This document shows positions 35,065 through 47,080 of a stretch of 64,000 nt of DNA, piece after piece; position 1 is the stretch's first letter; each line of letters starts with the position of its first letter. Source of the DNA: Paralvinella palmiformis (taxonomy: Eukaryota > Annelida > Polychaeta > Terebellida > Alvinellidae). Location: positions 62,001 through 126,000 of the forward strand of contig JAODUP010001045.1 in NCBI GenBank assembly GCA_025642065.1, given 5' to 3'. The position numbers were made by a program, and so were the translations under genes. The notes below the pieces were generated by a model. It did no database searches. It was not told the DNA's origin and saw only the letters and a program-made list of their open reading frames with translations.

Positions 35065-35460
35065 ATGTTTGGCAGAAAACAGGATTGTGTGTGGTTATAC
35101 TTTGATAAAGCTAAAGTTGTGGGGGAACGAGGATGTCGGGCTACGTGTATGAAATGTGCTAAGGAAATGAAGGGACTTGTCGCTAAAATCAAGTAGCATT
35201 ATGATTGTTGCATATAAATCTGTGCATTGCCATTCCAAAACCACAGCTCATTGTGTCCAGTGAATGCACACACTGTTGATACTAGGACTACTCATACAGC
35301 TCCAGCCGTTTACCATGTGCCAGGTCAAGTCAAACAGGATCCATCTCCAATCAGATTACCACAGGCAAAGATGCAGAAACATGATGCGGTGAGCCTAGAA
35401 AATATTTGTTTAATGACAGGAAAATAGATTTAACATTTCGAAGTAAATATAACGTAACAA
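35065..35460 (+). pseudogene. hAT transposase N-terminal BED-finger fragment
   Basis: ATG at 35065 opens MFGRKQDCVWLYFDKAKVVG, then CRATCMKCAKEMKGLVAKIK and a stop at 35194, just before HYDCC. C-x(2)-C...H-x-x-C is a BED zinc finger, the DNA-binding N-terminus of hAT transposases. A second frame (35227-35427) gives SPIRLPQAKMQKHDAVSLEN and ICLMTGK. The catalytic core is absent. It may belong to the same family as the C-terminal fragments at 2 and 3.5 kb. Confidence 0.75.
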
Positions 35461-36055
35461 ACAATTATTTTATTCCCTATCAAATGCACTACCATACTCA
35501 AACAATTCTAGTCACCAGCTATCATATTTCCATTAAAGTAGTGTGTAGAACACTCGCTAGGGATTTTCGTGTGACGTCATCTTTGACAAATATCACGTAT
35601 TACTATGGCTTTTTCACAAGCGTCCTAACCAGTTGAAAGACAAAATATCAGATTCCCACAAAAGTGTTATAACATTTCAGGGATATTAAGAGCTATAGCT
35701 TTGAACCACTCGCGAAAAAGGTCACAGATAGTATTAATTGTGAGAATATTTCCCTCTTCCTATCACATAACAGCATTTAAAATAAGTGATATTTGTCGGT
35801 ACACAGGAGCCCATATATACGGCTCTCCCACATGTGGCTTATACAGTAATGTGCCGTCCTCGTTGGAACAACCACTATTTAAACAGTTTAGTGGTGTCTA
35901 CAATACAGAGCCATAGGAAGCCTTGAGTGAATTATAATTTTGTTGCGAATAATGGAAAATATTTCTCATTCACGAAAGCCTGAACTGATGTCCAATAGTT
36001 TGCTATAAAAAATACCCCATTATTGCTCACAATACCAGTTTTCTATTAAGTTTAT
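35461..36055. other. No gene recognised
   Basis: No coding signal. A TGACGTCA palindrome is at 35572-35579. Confidence 0.45.
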
Positions 36056-36059
36056 CCAT

Positions 36060-37030
36060 CAAGCAGTTAGTTCATTTGGGCTTAGCATCATTATTTCTTC
36101 ATTTTATCTGGACTGTACATGAGGATCTCTGTGGCAGTGAACATTTTCCAACATTGCTGCATTACAATAACAAGGCAGCACTTCTAAACAGACCAAATTG
36201 GAGATCTAAAACGAAGACTGGACCAATTTTAAAATTAAATGCTACAAAGACCTAATTAGAAATACCCTCAAAAGCAATCAGAGAAAATCACTGGGAACTT
36301 TTATTCGTCAGTGTTACATTTCATAGCAGAAATAACAATACATAAATCCTCTACATTTTCAAGAAAACTCCACAAGCCCTGGTGGAACGGGGAATGCGAG
36401 GAACCTCTCGAAAATGGAGAGATAATTTAACCTATTTAAAAGAAATCCCAATCAAGAAACATTTTCCAATTATAAAAAAGAGTACGCCTAGGCTAGTCGG
36501 GACATTCGCAGAAATATGCGAAATTATTGGAATATGTCTCCCATTGAAATAATAGGACCCCAAACAATAAATATGAGAAATGATTAAAACATTCTCAGCT
36601 AAAGTTCATTGCCCCCCCCCCCCCAATAAACAATTAGAAAAGCACGGGAGCATAATCACAAACATAAAATAAATCGGGAATACGTTGGAAGAAAAATGCG
36701 CATAATTCATCGACAGAAAATTACACAGTAAAATAAAAAGTACCTTAGATCAGAATCGATGAAATTTCACTTCTCAAAATGATAAATGTTTTAACCAAAT
36801 ATTTTCGGTGAGAGTACTACTGGATTCTCTCAAAAAATCACATGATTCTGCCGTTGGACCTGATGATATTCATTACCAGATCATAAAACAAATACTAGAT
36901 CCTGATAATTATAGTCCAATAGCTCTGACATGTTGTATTTTTAAAGCTGTTGAGCGGGTATGATATTTGGAATATCATGACATTCCCACAGGCCATCGGA
37001 GTGGGCTTAGAAACCATAGTGAGTTAATGA
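36060..37030 (+). pseudogene. Jockey-like LINE endonuclease/RT remnant
   Basis: The endonuclease end reads HEDLCGSEHFPTLLHYNN (about 36118-36170). The linker is KPWWNGECEE (about 36375), then NYKKEYA and ARRDIRRNMRNYW in shifted frames. RT then begins: SHDSAVGPDDIHYQIIKQ (about 36840-36890), after a gap NYSPIALTCCIFKAVE (36907-36955), then GHRSGLRNHS near 37000. It has many shifts, a poly-C run (36611-36624), and a deletion within the RT finger region. Confidence 0.8.
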
Positions 37031-37490
37031 GTGGGTGAGTTAGTAGGATTTAAGTATTTCCTGGCACGAATATGTCCTAGAATAAAATGTAGAAGGATAA
37101 ACCTATTTTAAATTCTATTGCTCGACTGTGCACGGTCTCTACAAACGTTTGTAGAAAGGAAAATTAGAGCTATTGTCATGTCTGTGAGTGTATGTGATAT
37201 ATTGCAAAGTAGGCAGATAAAAAACGTCATAACAAACAAATAAATTTATTAAACATATCACTAATATATTAGCTTTTACAATAATGATAGACTTGGTTCT
37301 CATATTTCGACAATAATATTCAGCAACACAAAACTGTGCTGTAGTGTTAGCAAATGGCGTTATTAATAAGCATCAAGTTCAATAATATCCTGTATTAGAT
37401 TCAAGAAACATTAGCATTAGATTACAAGACATCAGATTGGCTGCAGAAATTCACTTCGCCATAAATTCTCAGATTGTACAGCACACTTTG

Positions 37491-38225
37491 TCAGTATATG
37501 TAGTTTTGATGGACCCCCACTAGTAAGCCAATGATCACCCCAATAATTATAATCGCGCCAATGACGAAGCCAGCGATAGCGAGTCCATATGCCGCGAGTC
37601 TCTTCACCTTTGAGCGCTCGAACTGATTCGTTGAGTGGTCGACATAAGAGAGCACTGCCATCACGGTGGCCACGATCCCAGTTGCGAAACAGCACAACAT
37701 CGATACCATGGCGGTAATTAGACTGCCCCAGCTCCAAGGTACTGCGTTACTTTCGATGTTAGATTGGGTGATGGGCACAACTTGCTGTAATGAAAACAGA
37801 AATTATGGAACGATCAGGATCTAGGTGGAATATCAATGTTGGCAAGGTCTAATCGCGATAGGATATACATTGCAGACTTGACCAGGAATGACGTTTTAGG
37901 TCAGATATGTACCCTGGAATTTTAGAAAGCGGTAGGGTTGTATTTAGACCCAGGAACGAAATAATATGTATGATAAAATAGATCGGAATTTCAAACATAA
38001 TAAAGACTAGTAGTAGTACTGTTTCCTTGTTATTCTTATATTCGTTCCGGTAAAAGGAGATAGAACGGTAGCTATGCGTTTATATATTTAGGTGTAGATT
38101 TGTGTGCGAGGATTGCATTACCGGAGCTGAGGCACTAAAATCCGACATTGGACTTTGATCTGCATATTGATACTGTTGGTTGGTTTTGTTCAGGTGAGCC
38201 ATAATGGTGGAGAACAACTTTGATG
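37491..38225 (-). CDS. CD225/IFITM-like (dispanin) membrane protein, two coding exons
   Basis: Intact minus-strand gene. Coding exons 38202-38122 (27 codons) and 37784-37491 (97 codons plus stop) give 124 residues. The donor is GCTCCG|GTAATG, the acceptor TTTTCATTACAG|CAA, both in phase 0. An acceptor (TTATTTACAG) at 38226 implies an upstream 5'-UTR exon. Residues 1-42 are polar. A first hydrophobic segment (about 44-73) carries the MLCCFATGIVATVMAVLSY stretch with a Cys-Cys pair at 58-59, typical palmitoylation sites. A basic loop (ERSKVKRLA) and a second membrane span (about 91-116, IAGFVIGAIIIIGVIIGLLV) follow. This is the CD225 layout. Family roles include membrane-fusion restriction and receptor regulation; the role here is unknown. 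An AATAAA for this strand lies near 37247-37252. Confidence 0.8.
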
Positions 38226-38289
38226 CTGTAAATAATGTAACACAATAATGATTAGAGATATCTCACTGCCAGAAGTATCAGTTTTACTT

Positions 38290-38290
<1 letters not shown>

Positions 38291-38320
<30 letters not shown>

Positions 38321-38321
38321 T
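38291..38321. repeat. (CA)n microsatellite
   Basis: About 15 CA dinucleotides, just upstream of the IFITM-like gene's UTR exon. Confidence 0.97.
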
Positions 38322-38537
38322 TAGCTGTTAGGGTCAAGTAAATCCTAGTACATGAACTTAGGTTTGAAACAATATTTCGTTCTAGTCCAGTAATAATCCA
38401 TTGGGCAGTATTGTTACTTAATGTTTTGAGCTAAATCACTTCACTCTTTCAATATGTAGGCGGTGTAAATATTATTACGTGTTCAACAAACTATAATGTT
38501 GGTTAATGCGCTGAAGGCCTATACAACTTTTAACTCG

Positions 38538-38791
38538 GGTTAGAGAAAAAACTTACAACGCCAGACCAGTCGGACGTCTATCCATACGGTTCATATAGGT
38601 AGGAATTATCTAGTTATTCGAACCCACAATAAAGCTGAGATCAACATTTATAGGTTTCTTTTGAATCACAGTAAATGACTACTGAATGTAAACTGTGGTA
38701 TCAAAGTAGTTATCTTATGTATGTAGTAACTCGCCTTTGAACCACACGCACGTGTTGTTTACTGCGAGCTGTGGTGTGAAATGGTATTTTT
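38538..38791 (-). repeat. Dispersed repeat A, copy 2
   Basis: Reverse complement of 15410-15690. It is separated from repeat B copy 2 by about 110 bp. Confidence 0.75.
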
Positions 38792-38899
38792 GGTATGTGC
38801 TTCCGTTTTTGTATGTAGCCTGCTTGTAGCCGCTTACTCAGCTATTACGCCCTATTACGGTCTGTTTCAGCGCAGATGTCAGTCTTTTGATCGCTTGCT

Positions 38900-39052
38900 T
38901 TGTATTTCGGGGAGAATCCCGAGGCTGTCGCTTATTATGCACAACGTCTATGTTGGAGTGGTTGAGACACCTCCTCTTCCAACCACCACTCACAGGAGAG
39001 CAATACGGAAAGATGGAGCCGAAATACCCTAAGGGTGGTCACTGCCAGAGTG
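38900..39052 (+). repeat. Dispersed repeat B, copy 2
   Basis: CGGGGAGAATCCCGAGGCTG through GGGTGGTCACTGCCAGAG. Aligns with 16693-16850 with about a dozen differences and lacks the terminal GGGGGG hairpin. Confidence 0.85.
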
Positions 39053-39054
39053 AT

Positions 39055-40100
39055 GACATTGATAGATCGTTATGACTCTTGGTTAACTCGGAATTAAAAA
39101 TAGCTGCCATTGAAATCAGAGAAAATCGCATTTTCTGCCATATTCTGACTTTCAGGATAATTAGATAATTGCTGATTGGCTTTAAGCTTTAATTATGATA
39201 TATGTGATTTAGCCTGGTGTTATGTAGTGCCTGTCGACCATCTTGGAATTCACAATGGCCGCCAATATTGCCAGATTAATGACAAGAAATAATATATGAT
39301 GAGTATCACAAATGAATCGAGTTATTGTCACAACTACTATACTAAACAATAATTGTAAAGACATATTTTCTTATAAGAATAGTCCGGTTAATCAGTCTAC
39401 ACGATACACACAACCTGTCATAGTTGTACAAGTGTTAACTCATCTCCGGGGATTATCATAGAGAGATTTCCACACATTTAGCAACTAATAGTAACATGTT
39501 TTCTATAATGCTTCAAAGTAATAAATACTGCAAATAATGAATACTACAAACTGTTATTGGTCATCACGGGTTACTAATGAACTCACAATAACCAGCTAAG
39601 TATATATAATCTATATAATCACATCGAAATCAATCCCCAGTAGTATCACACATATATGACTATGTATCAACTTCTCACACATTTGGCAGTTGACGAAAAA
39701 TAATAAATAAACTGTAACATTCGAACGTACAACAAATACAATCATTCCATTGCCAACGAACACATAAAATATTGCAATGTCCATTGCCTGAAATATCAGT
39801 TCAAATCATGGGACACAGCAACAACAAATGTTCAACCATCATCACTATCACTCCCTGATACTATGTTTTTCATCAGATCCCACATCATTATGTTCAGTTT
39901 CACTATCGGATGAAGTGCTGTCGTCATCAGTTGGCATCTTCCACCGCTACATTGACAAGAATCAATGGCCAATGGAATCACAAATTGAATCTAATACAAT
40001 TAATTAATTACTTAATCAAACTAGAAACCTCTTCTATGTCTGCGGAAACGCGATTACCTTAATCTCCAGCTCCAAGATTTGTCAGCCAATCAGCGAGCTA
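39055..40100. other. No gene recognised
   Basis: AT-rich. An acidic Ser/Asp-rich mini-frame on minus (MPTDDDSTSSDSETE near 39940-39890) might be an exon but has no supporting context. Confidence 0.4.
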
Positions 40101-40149
40101 TATGTCACCAGTTCTTGTGTTGGATTACTGTGTATATTGTCATAATTAC

Positions 40150-40642
40150 CCGGTGATATCCTCAAATATTCCACCTTATGATTTTGAACCAGTATATCAT
40201 AATTCTGAATTATCAATTACTGAAAGTACTAAGAGTGACACAGAAACAGAGTTCATAAATACCGAGAACAATCAACATCGAGGCGGAGCTGTCAGTTGTC
40301 ATTTCGTAATGGTGTTCCTGTGAGCAATGCGTTTCGTTGCCTACAGCTAGAGTCTATAGAATGTACATTTTGTTGTGAATTATCAAAACATATACTGCAG
40401 CTTAGATCTTGTTACTTCAGACATTGTATTTGTAGATCTATTTTGGACTTTAAATCTACTCTGGAATTTAAATAACCAATACAAAATGTATTCGTGTTTG
40501 ATTCTTTACAGTTCACTTATTGAGTTTATGGAAAACCTGGCCCAAAACCAGAATTACTATACCATCATGTGTTCAACAATTAATAAGAAACACATACCCT
40601 GAAGAAGATGGTGTATATGAGGGATATCACGAAATTATTTAG
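40150..40642 (+). pseudogene. P2X7-tail-like (P2X7R_C) protein remnant
   Basis: Three + strand pieces in different frames follow the order of the Zn-binding C-terminal domain of P2X7-like proteins. They are IPPYDFEPVY with a Ser/Thr/Glu-rich linker (40150-40270), VSNAFRCLQLESIECTFCCE (about 40320-40375; the C-x(7)-C-x-x-C-C cluster), and VQQLIRNTYPEEDGVYEGYH ending in a stop at 40642. Invertebrates carry many stand-alone copies of this domain. Frame changes between the blocks could be introns or decay; decay is likelier because no clean splice pairs are seen. Confidence 0.5.
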
Positions 40643-40728
40643 TCTGATAAATGAACTGTTAATATTTTACAGTTGAGATATTCAGTACTTTCACATTTCA
40701 AATATTTATTCTGATTCTGTGGCACTAC

Positions 40729-40729
40729 A

Positions 40730-40775
<46 letters not shown>
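40729..40775. repeat. (AT)n microsatellite
   Basis: Pure AT dinucleotide run. Confidence 0.98.
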
Positions 40776-40779
<4 letters not shown>

Positions 40780-42030
40780 GACTTAATTCTGTTCTTATTA
40801 CAATATTTGATACATAACTGTATCCTGTCAATGATATTACACACATGCAACACATTTTATTCAGACAGCTAGCTAATATATACACTTGTCAATATGAGAT
40901 ATGGTTTAGATAAAAAAATAAGCATCTACATATACTTCACAAAGTGAAGTAATTTTGACAAAACACTCAACTTCTATAGTCATTAGTTTTTCACAAGTTA
41001 CAAGATTAATATGTATATTACAACTAATTTGGTCCATGAATAAAAAACATACAATGACTTGAATGGTGAAAACACAGCAATGAAGATGGGCTGAACTGCA
41101 TCAATCTCATACATATGTAATTGTTTAATTACAACCATGATGAAGGAGTAAAAAATGTGTTAATAGGTTCATGAATATTAGGGGGTCGATTATAGGTAAT
41201 TAATACATAAAAAAATAACTAACTACTGAGGCAAGTTGCACAAAACAAAGCAATATTTTCTTTCATATTTATACATTATCCATAATCCACCCCAATTTTC
41301 ATGCAATAACAATGTTTGATTCATTTATTGCCTGTAATTAGACAATTTCCTATTTGAAATAGACATATTTCACTAGCTTGTGATTGGCAGTTAATTAAAT
41401 AGTCCATGTTACATTTCACATTAGGCACCAAGTGATTTTGTATCAATAATTATAACTAAAGTGCAAATATTAGGAATTATTTTTTCTTTGAAGGAAACAT
41501 ATTTTAAGGGAGTTAATATGGCAAATACAAATGTGTCCATGTTACCTAAATGAGTCACCAACTACATGGACCTACTCTTATTTGTTTAATCCTGTACAAA
41601 GATGACTCAGGCTTGAAATGACATTGACAGATCCGAACTTGTCTCGCAGGCGAATGAAATAATTTTACTTTCTTCAACCAACTATCCAATTTAAATTTAT
41701 TATCTCATGGCAGCGTAAAAAAGGAGTATGCAGGATTCGTTTTCTCCGTAAGCAGACAGTTTGGTGCACAATAAGTCAGCATTTTGATGGTTTTTCTTCT
41801 GCTTAAAACATACAAGGATATACGAGATGATTCACATAGCTAAGCACTGGTGACGTCACAAGGCAAGGTCAAGAAAATAAATGGCGCCGATTTCGAAGCT
41901 CAGTTGCCGCAGAAAATCAGACCGTCTTCAATGCATGAAAACTATATTAACACGCAGGGGTTTTTATACATAAACATGTTGATAATAACTTGTATTCAAT
42001 GCTTGACAACATAGCGTAAAGAAAAACGTC
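40780..42030. other. No gene recognised
   Basis: AT-rich. A TGACGTCA palindrome is at 41851-41858, next to a GC-richer ATGGCGCCGATTTCGAAG word. No gene is seen. Confidence 0.45.
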
Positions 42031-42032
42031 AT

Positions 42033-42957
42033 TTATTGATATGAAAATAGAGTAAAGTTCCCCCTTGAACATAATATGTGCATCAATGGAAATATTGCAG
42101 TAGTATTTGGTGAATCAGAACCGATCTTTCTCCTAATGATTGTTGTTTTCCTCTTGACAAAAGTGCTGAACTTGTTGGCTAGGAGTTCAGCAGAGGTAAA
42201 ATGTGGAAGATTCACATTTGAGTTACTTCCAATCAAGTTCTTAGTTAATTTGAAGAGTTTCTTTTTATCTTTTCTACGTTCCTCTATCTTTGTAGAATAG
42301 AAACACTTCTTCTCCTTGCATAGTAATGTATTATTGTTTCTACAGAGATCCCCGTGTATTTCACAGTGCACCATTAAGGAAGTTCAGAGCCAGGTTCTCT
42401 CTGCTTTCCTCGAATATATCTTAACAGAGTATTAAGGTGTTTTGGGTCTCAACGGGATGATGTTTTAATAAGAGGGAGCATGGTAATTAATGACACCTTT
42501 GTTATAGGCTTCTACCAGCTCATCAACTGATCCCTCACAATTACCTTGTTGAGACGACTGTAGATCCTGAATGCATTCTTTAATATTTATGCCACGATAG
42601 TTTCTGTATGTGATCGTTCTTCCTATGCAATGGGGGTTCTCCATATTAATAATACACTCTACAGCCAGATGATCGCCGAAGGATTTACCATTGTTGGTAC
42701 CGAGACAAAAGTCAATTACAAAAGGAGCTCCTACTGTGAAGGGACTCCATTATCTAAAGATGACCAAATCTAGAGTGTGGGCGCCTGCTTGGTGAGTTGC
42801 ACTATTGACATGCTGAGTCAATCCGTGTGAATTCAATATACTGCAAAACCTACGAGCTTCAACATCAGACTTAATGTCCATATGGAAGTTTAAATTACAA
42901 AAGGAACTCCTACTATGAAGGGACTCGATTATTTAGAGATAACCAAATCTAGAGTGG
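42033..42957 (-). pseudogene. CR1-like LINE endonuclease and pre-RT linker
   Basis: Reading leftward from about 42895: NFHMDIKSDVEARRFCSILN, SHGLTQHVNSATHQAGAHTL, DLVIFR, then GKSFGDHLAVECI, ITYRNYRGINIKECIQDL, LVEAYNKGVINYHAPS, and (42374-42033) CFYSTKIEERRKDKKKLFKL, TKNLIGSN, SAELLANKFSTF. These are the C-terminal endonuclease (LDL...GDH) and the linker before the RT. Several stops. The RT is missing at the left edge, and the 5' side carries a 60-bp duplication. Confidence 0.85.
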
Positions 42958-44200
42958 CGAATTATGTTAGTTGAATCTACGTAATGTTTTCCACGTGAAT
43001 TCTACGTCCACATTTACACGTGAAAACTATGTAGAAATTTCTACGTAGACATTACGTACTGATTGCACGTAAAATTCACGTGATAAAATTTACATTGAAT
43101 CCACCTTATACTATCATTCGTGCAATGATACAAAAATATAATAAATCACAAATTTATTTTAATACAAATACAACTTTTTAAATCGTATTATCAACAATGT
43201 TAAGATGAAACTTGAGACAAACTAAATCTAATCTACATAACATATTACAGGTATAGCACCTGTCTAAATTAAAAGGATAGATAATTTAACTACAATTAAT
43301 ACAGCTACACAAGATATAAACACATATCAGTTGTATACAAATATACTCAAACTATTGACAAGATAAGTTTTAGTATTTCACAGTATATTTATAAAATATT
43401 TTTTTCGGGGGGAAACTTTAACATCAGTAGCACCAACAATTAACAAGAAAATTTTTACATGTCACAATAAATGGACATACATTGTAATAATCTTATTATA
43501 CATCCAAAACAAATGAAAACAAGAGCTCTCTTGATATAGCTCCGTTTCCCTGTAATCTAAGTATTCTGTGACCTTCGATAGAGATCAATTAAATACCAGG
43601 GTCCCAATTTAATTTAATTGCACATTCTAGCGAACTGCAGGTACCATTAGCCAACGTTTAACAGAAAATATTTTTTGAGAAAGAGTGAATACAAAGTGGC
43701 ACCAATCAAGCCAAATATGTCGAAAAAAATAAAAGTACTTAGCAATTTTGAGTCAAGGTTAATATTTAATGCGACATGCACAAGTACATATAACTGTGGT
43801 ACCATTAACTGAAGTTGATAACAAACATTTCTATGAGAAATAATTTCATTTTGACAGAGGAATATATAATTATAAATTATCATGAATTTGTAAGAGGTTT
43901 GATGAAACCGCCAAATTAAAGACATCAACAAACATGGAGAAAATATAGTCACTTCCTGGCTTCGATGCATCGTGGGAAATATTTTGTGTTTGCACGACCA
44001 TGATGATCATTATAACGTGAAGTTGATAAGTGCACACGTAGGATTTACGTAAAATTTACGTGTTGAAAAATACCAGTGATAAACACAGGGACACGTCGCT
44101 ACCAACATGTAATATACACGTAAAAACACGTTGTGATACGTAACGAACGTACACCACGTGTTATTTACGTAAACTCTACGTGTACGTGCCGCGCTGGGTA
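42958..44200. mobile_element. 1.24-kb element with ACGT-rich terminal regions
   Basis: The left 120 bp (42975-43092) and right 190 bp (44015-44200) are crowded with TACGT, CACGTG, TACGTA and TTTACGTGAA words, about a dozen per end, while the 900 bp between have almost none. The right end terminates in CGTGCCGCGCTGGGTA; the left terminus is degenerate. It directly abuts the LINE fragment. Probably a non-autonomous DNA transposon with subterminal binding-site arrays (inference). No transposase ORF was recognised inside. Confidence 0.5.
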
Positions 44201-44713
44201 GTCATCCTTTTTGTAATCGATAAAGGTTGATATAATAAAACTGTAATGGGTTATTAATTACATTTATGAGTATTGATTCAGATGTCATTATATATAGAGA
44301 GAGAGAGAGTGTATGCATCTATCATAATGAAACACCAACTCGTCGCCAACTGTAGAAAAATCCTCTGATGAGAAAGAACAGCGATGTAGGTCCAAATTGG
44401 CCGCAATACGAAAACGGCCACACCTTGACCAATACAGCCACCTACATAAACTATTAGAGGCAGTCGAGCGACCAGCACGCCATATGTCTCAATTGGCTTG
44501 TGCTTCTTTGTGTTAGCATTGACTTTGGACAACCCATAAGAAGTGAACGATAACCGTCAATCAGCATGTGATTTGTTACCACTAGCTATATTTGAACACC
44601 TAATATATAATGATTTATCAGCTTATTAGATCCCACAACTGATATTGGATCTATAGAACTCCAACATCAGAATGTGACACACACAAGTGCTCCCCTTATA
44701 TATATATATATAG

Positions 44714-45318
44714 TCAGAATCCGTTAATCCGACAAGGTTTATCACATGATAATATGTCGGATAAACGAGAATGTCGGAATATCGAGTCCGTTACATAACG
44801 GTAGCGTGTTCCACACATTTTAAATCATAAATATATAACTCCGTATTTAAACCAATTTTCAATAAACGTGCGCAAGATACGGAATGGCATGGAAGCCACT
44901 GATCATTTTGATGTTTGTTAATTACAGAAACTATAAAGAAATACTCGTGTCCCTTAGTACGTCAGATTAACTTAATTAGCCATTAATGATTATGACTCGC
45001 TATTAGATACCCATAGGCAATGGAAGTATCGTGTGTTGGTGTGTATGGTCGAGGATGACAGTAATTGGTTACGATCTGGCAATTATCGCGGGTGGGCGGG
45101 TTAATTAAAAATTACTGACAACATGTCGGTGTGTCTTGCATGACTGGACCAGCCGAATTATTGGCAACATTTTCGTGTTGTCGGATTATCGCGGTCATTT
45201 TACATTGAACTTTTGTCAGATTAAAGAGTCATTTATAATGGAGCTAAATCTGTCACAGACAATAGTGTGTCGGATGGGGGATTCGTCGGATAAACGATAT
45301 CCGGATTGACGGATTCTG

Positions 45319-45319
<1 letters not shown>
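44714..45319. mobile_element. 606-bp pogo/Tigger-like MITE
   Basis: TIRs: left TCAGAATCCGTTAATCCGAC; the reverse complement of the right end reads TCAGAATCCGTCAATCCGGA. Subterminal words GTCGGATAAACGA (left) and TCGTTTATCCGAC (right, complement) repeat the theme. It sits inside a TA run (TATATATA on both sides), consistent with TA-target Tc1/mariner/pogo insertion. No ORF. Confidence 0.75.
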
Positions 45320-45323
<4 letters not shown>

Positions 45324-45360
<37 letters not shown>

Positions 45361-45448
45361 GTAGGAGGCCATAATCATTTAGTTTGGGTGTGCATCCTGG
45401 CGCACAACTCTCTCTCTCTGTGTATATATGTGTGTGTGTGTGTGTGTT
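45324..45448. repeat. (AT)n, (TC)n and (GT)n microsatellites
   Basis: An AT run at 45324-45355, CTCTCTCTCTCTG at 45408-45421 and a GT run at 45428-45446. Confidence 0.95.
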
Positions 45449-45459
45449 ATTGGTGACAC

Positions 45460-45841
45460 CTGATATCATGATGTTGCATAATGTTAAAGAAACAATTAAC
45501 AACTGTTAAAACTACCCCCCCCCCCCAAATACCGCTAATATAAATAAACTTGGCCACGGATTAGAAACAGATCCAAAACCTGGATAAAACTCCATTAGCC
45601 CGCACTTCATAAACAGAAATCAGAACACAGTACAAAAGATGAGACAAAACAACAGCTTCTACTATTAACTTGAGTACCATTTAATTATATTTGTTTTTCT
45701 AAAGAGAAGACATTTCTATTAAGAAAACATTGTAGATGTGCATCAGAGAAACAGTGCTTCCACAATTACCACGTGCATATAGACAGATAATGAAACCTTT
45801 ATTGGAATTATTGGACGTGTAATTTGGCGTATCCCGTTTTG

Positions 45842-45879
<38 letters not shown>

Positions 45880-47020
45880 TTTCATATACATGATACTTTT
45901 GAGTCAGATAATTTGGCAACTGGATGATTTAACAGTTAGATTAATACTGGTAACACAAATAACAGAATATTATATTGCAGTAATCAATGTAATATTCTAA
46001 ATCCAGCCGGTTCGTTACAGGAGTTCACACTATTTATAGCCCAGACTGACCAGCCCACGGCTTAATTAGTTAATATCTGGGTTGTATTGATAAGCTCATC
46101 CATCACTAAGGATTACCACTTCTCATCTGGGTCGCATTGATCCATGTAGGTCAGAGCGACCTATTTACGTTATCACATCTTAGAAAAATTAGAACGCTGT
46201 GTTCTGGTTGATATTTACATATAAGCAATGTGTAGTAATTTATATATGGGTTCATTTAAATATCACCTTACCCTATATTGATTATTGAAATGGGAACGCA
46301 TTTGCCTTTAATTTACATATTTCTATAGACAGAGTATAATATTTCTCTTTTCATAGCTAGATTAATGTACCTTGTGTTTTATTATTACTGGTACTTCTAA
46401 GCTGTTATTGCAAATGATATGACACGAGATCGAATGAGCACAGACATTAAGTCTAGTGCTAAATTATTAATAATACCCCCAAAGTGACATCATACACAAT
46501 GACTGACTGATATTGTAATCTTCTAATGTGTTTTTCCTCTCCTCCGTCTATGATGGTTAAAGAAAACTATACGAAACAGATTATTAACTGCTTTCACTCT
46601 TCGGAATATCAATTAACGAGTGAAACTTGGAAAATCCTATCTGAGCTAAGTCATTGCATATTATAGGAATCCCATAACTGTCTCGGGAAAACAAACAGCA
46701 AAAGACCGTGGAAAATTGAAAACCCATCCTTGGAATGACAGATTAACAGCTGCAACCCAGTTTTGTATTAATCACCATAGCAACCTACAGCACAGGTGAT
46801 CTAAATGTAATTAGTTTTATTACATGTCATCCAAAACAGACTGTCTCCATCCATGAAATGGTTCCATGGTTCAGAAAGATCCCGTGGAATATGGGATCGA
46901 GTCCAGGCCTATTAGACTGAAATGTTTCATCTTTCATATTATCCCATTGGAGTCAGGGTATTTACTTGTTGCTGATTTAGCCGCTCACGTTCACTGAAGT
47001 GATGTGAGATAAGAAAACTG
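45460..47020. other. No gene recognised
   Basis: Contains (TC)n(TG)n at 45841-45881 and a poly-C run at about 45515-45526; otherwise no signal. Confidence 0.45.
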
Positions 47021-47028
47021 AAACTTAC

Positions 47029-47080
47029 AAACATTTATGGTCCAGTACACATCTGGCATCAGCCGTGACACATATATCTA
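47029..47080 (-). CDS. Possible small Cys-rich (EB/EGF-like) exon
   Basis: A 52-nt minus-strand exon with an exact acceptor (CTGTCTGTCTGTCTCAG) and a consensus donor (GTAAGTTTC). The open frame reads DICVTADARCVLDHKC, spacing typical of small EB/EGF-like repeat exons in molluscan secreted proteins. The pyrimidine tract is a CTGT microsatellite. No partner exon was identified, so it could be coincidence. Confidence 0.35.

Noticed and set aside
42076..42300. + strand 74-codon hydrophobic ORF
   Set aside because: Antisense shadow of the LINE pre-RT linker.
43647..43970. 107-codon minus ORF inside the ACGT element as its transposase
   Set aside because: Composition is that of random AT-rich translation; no DDE or other motif.
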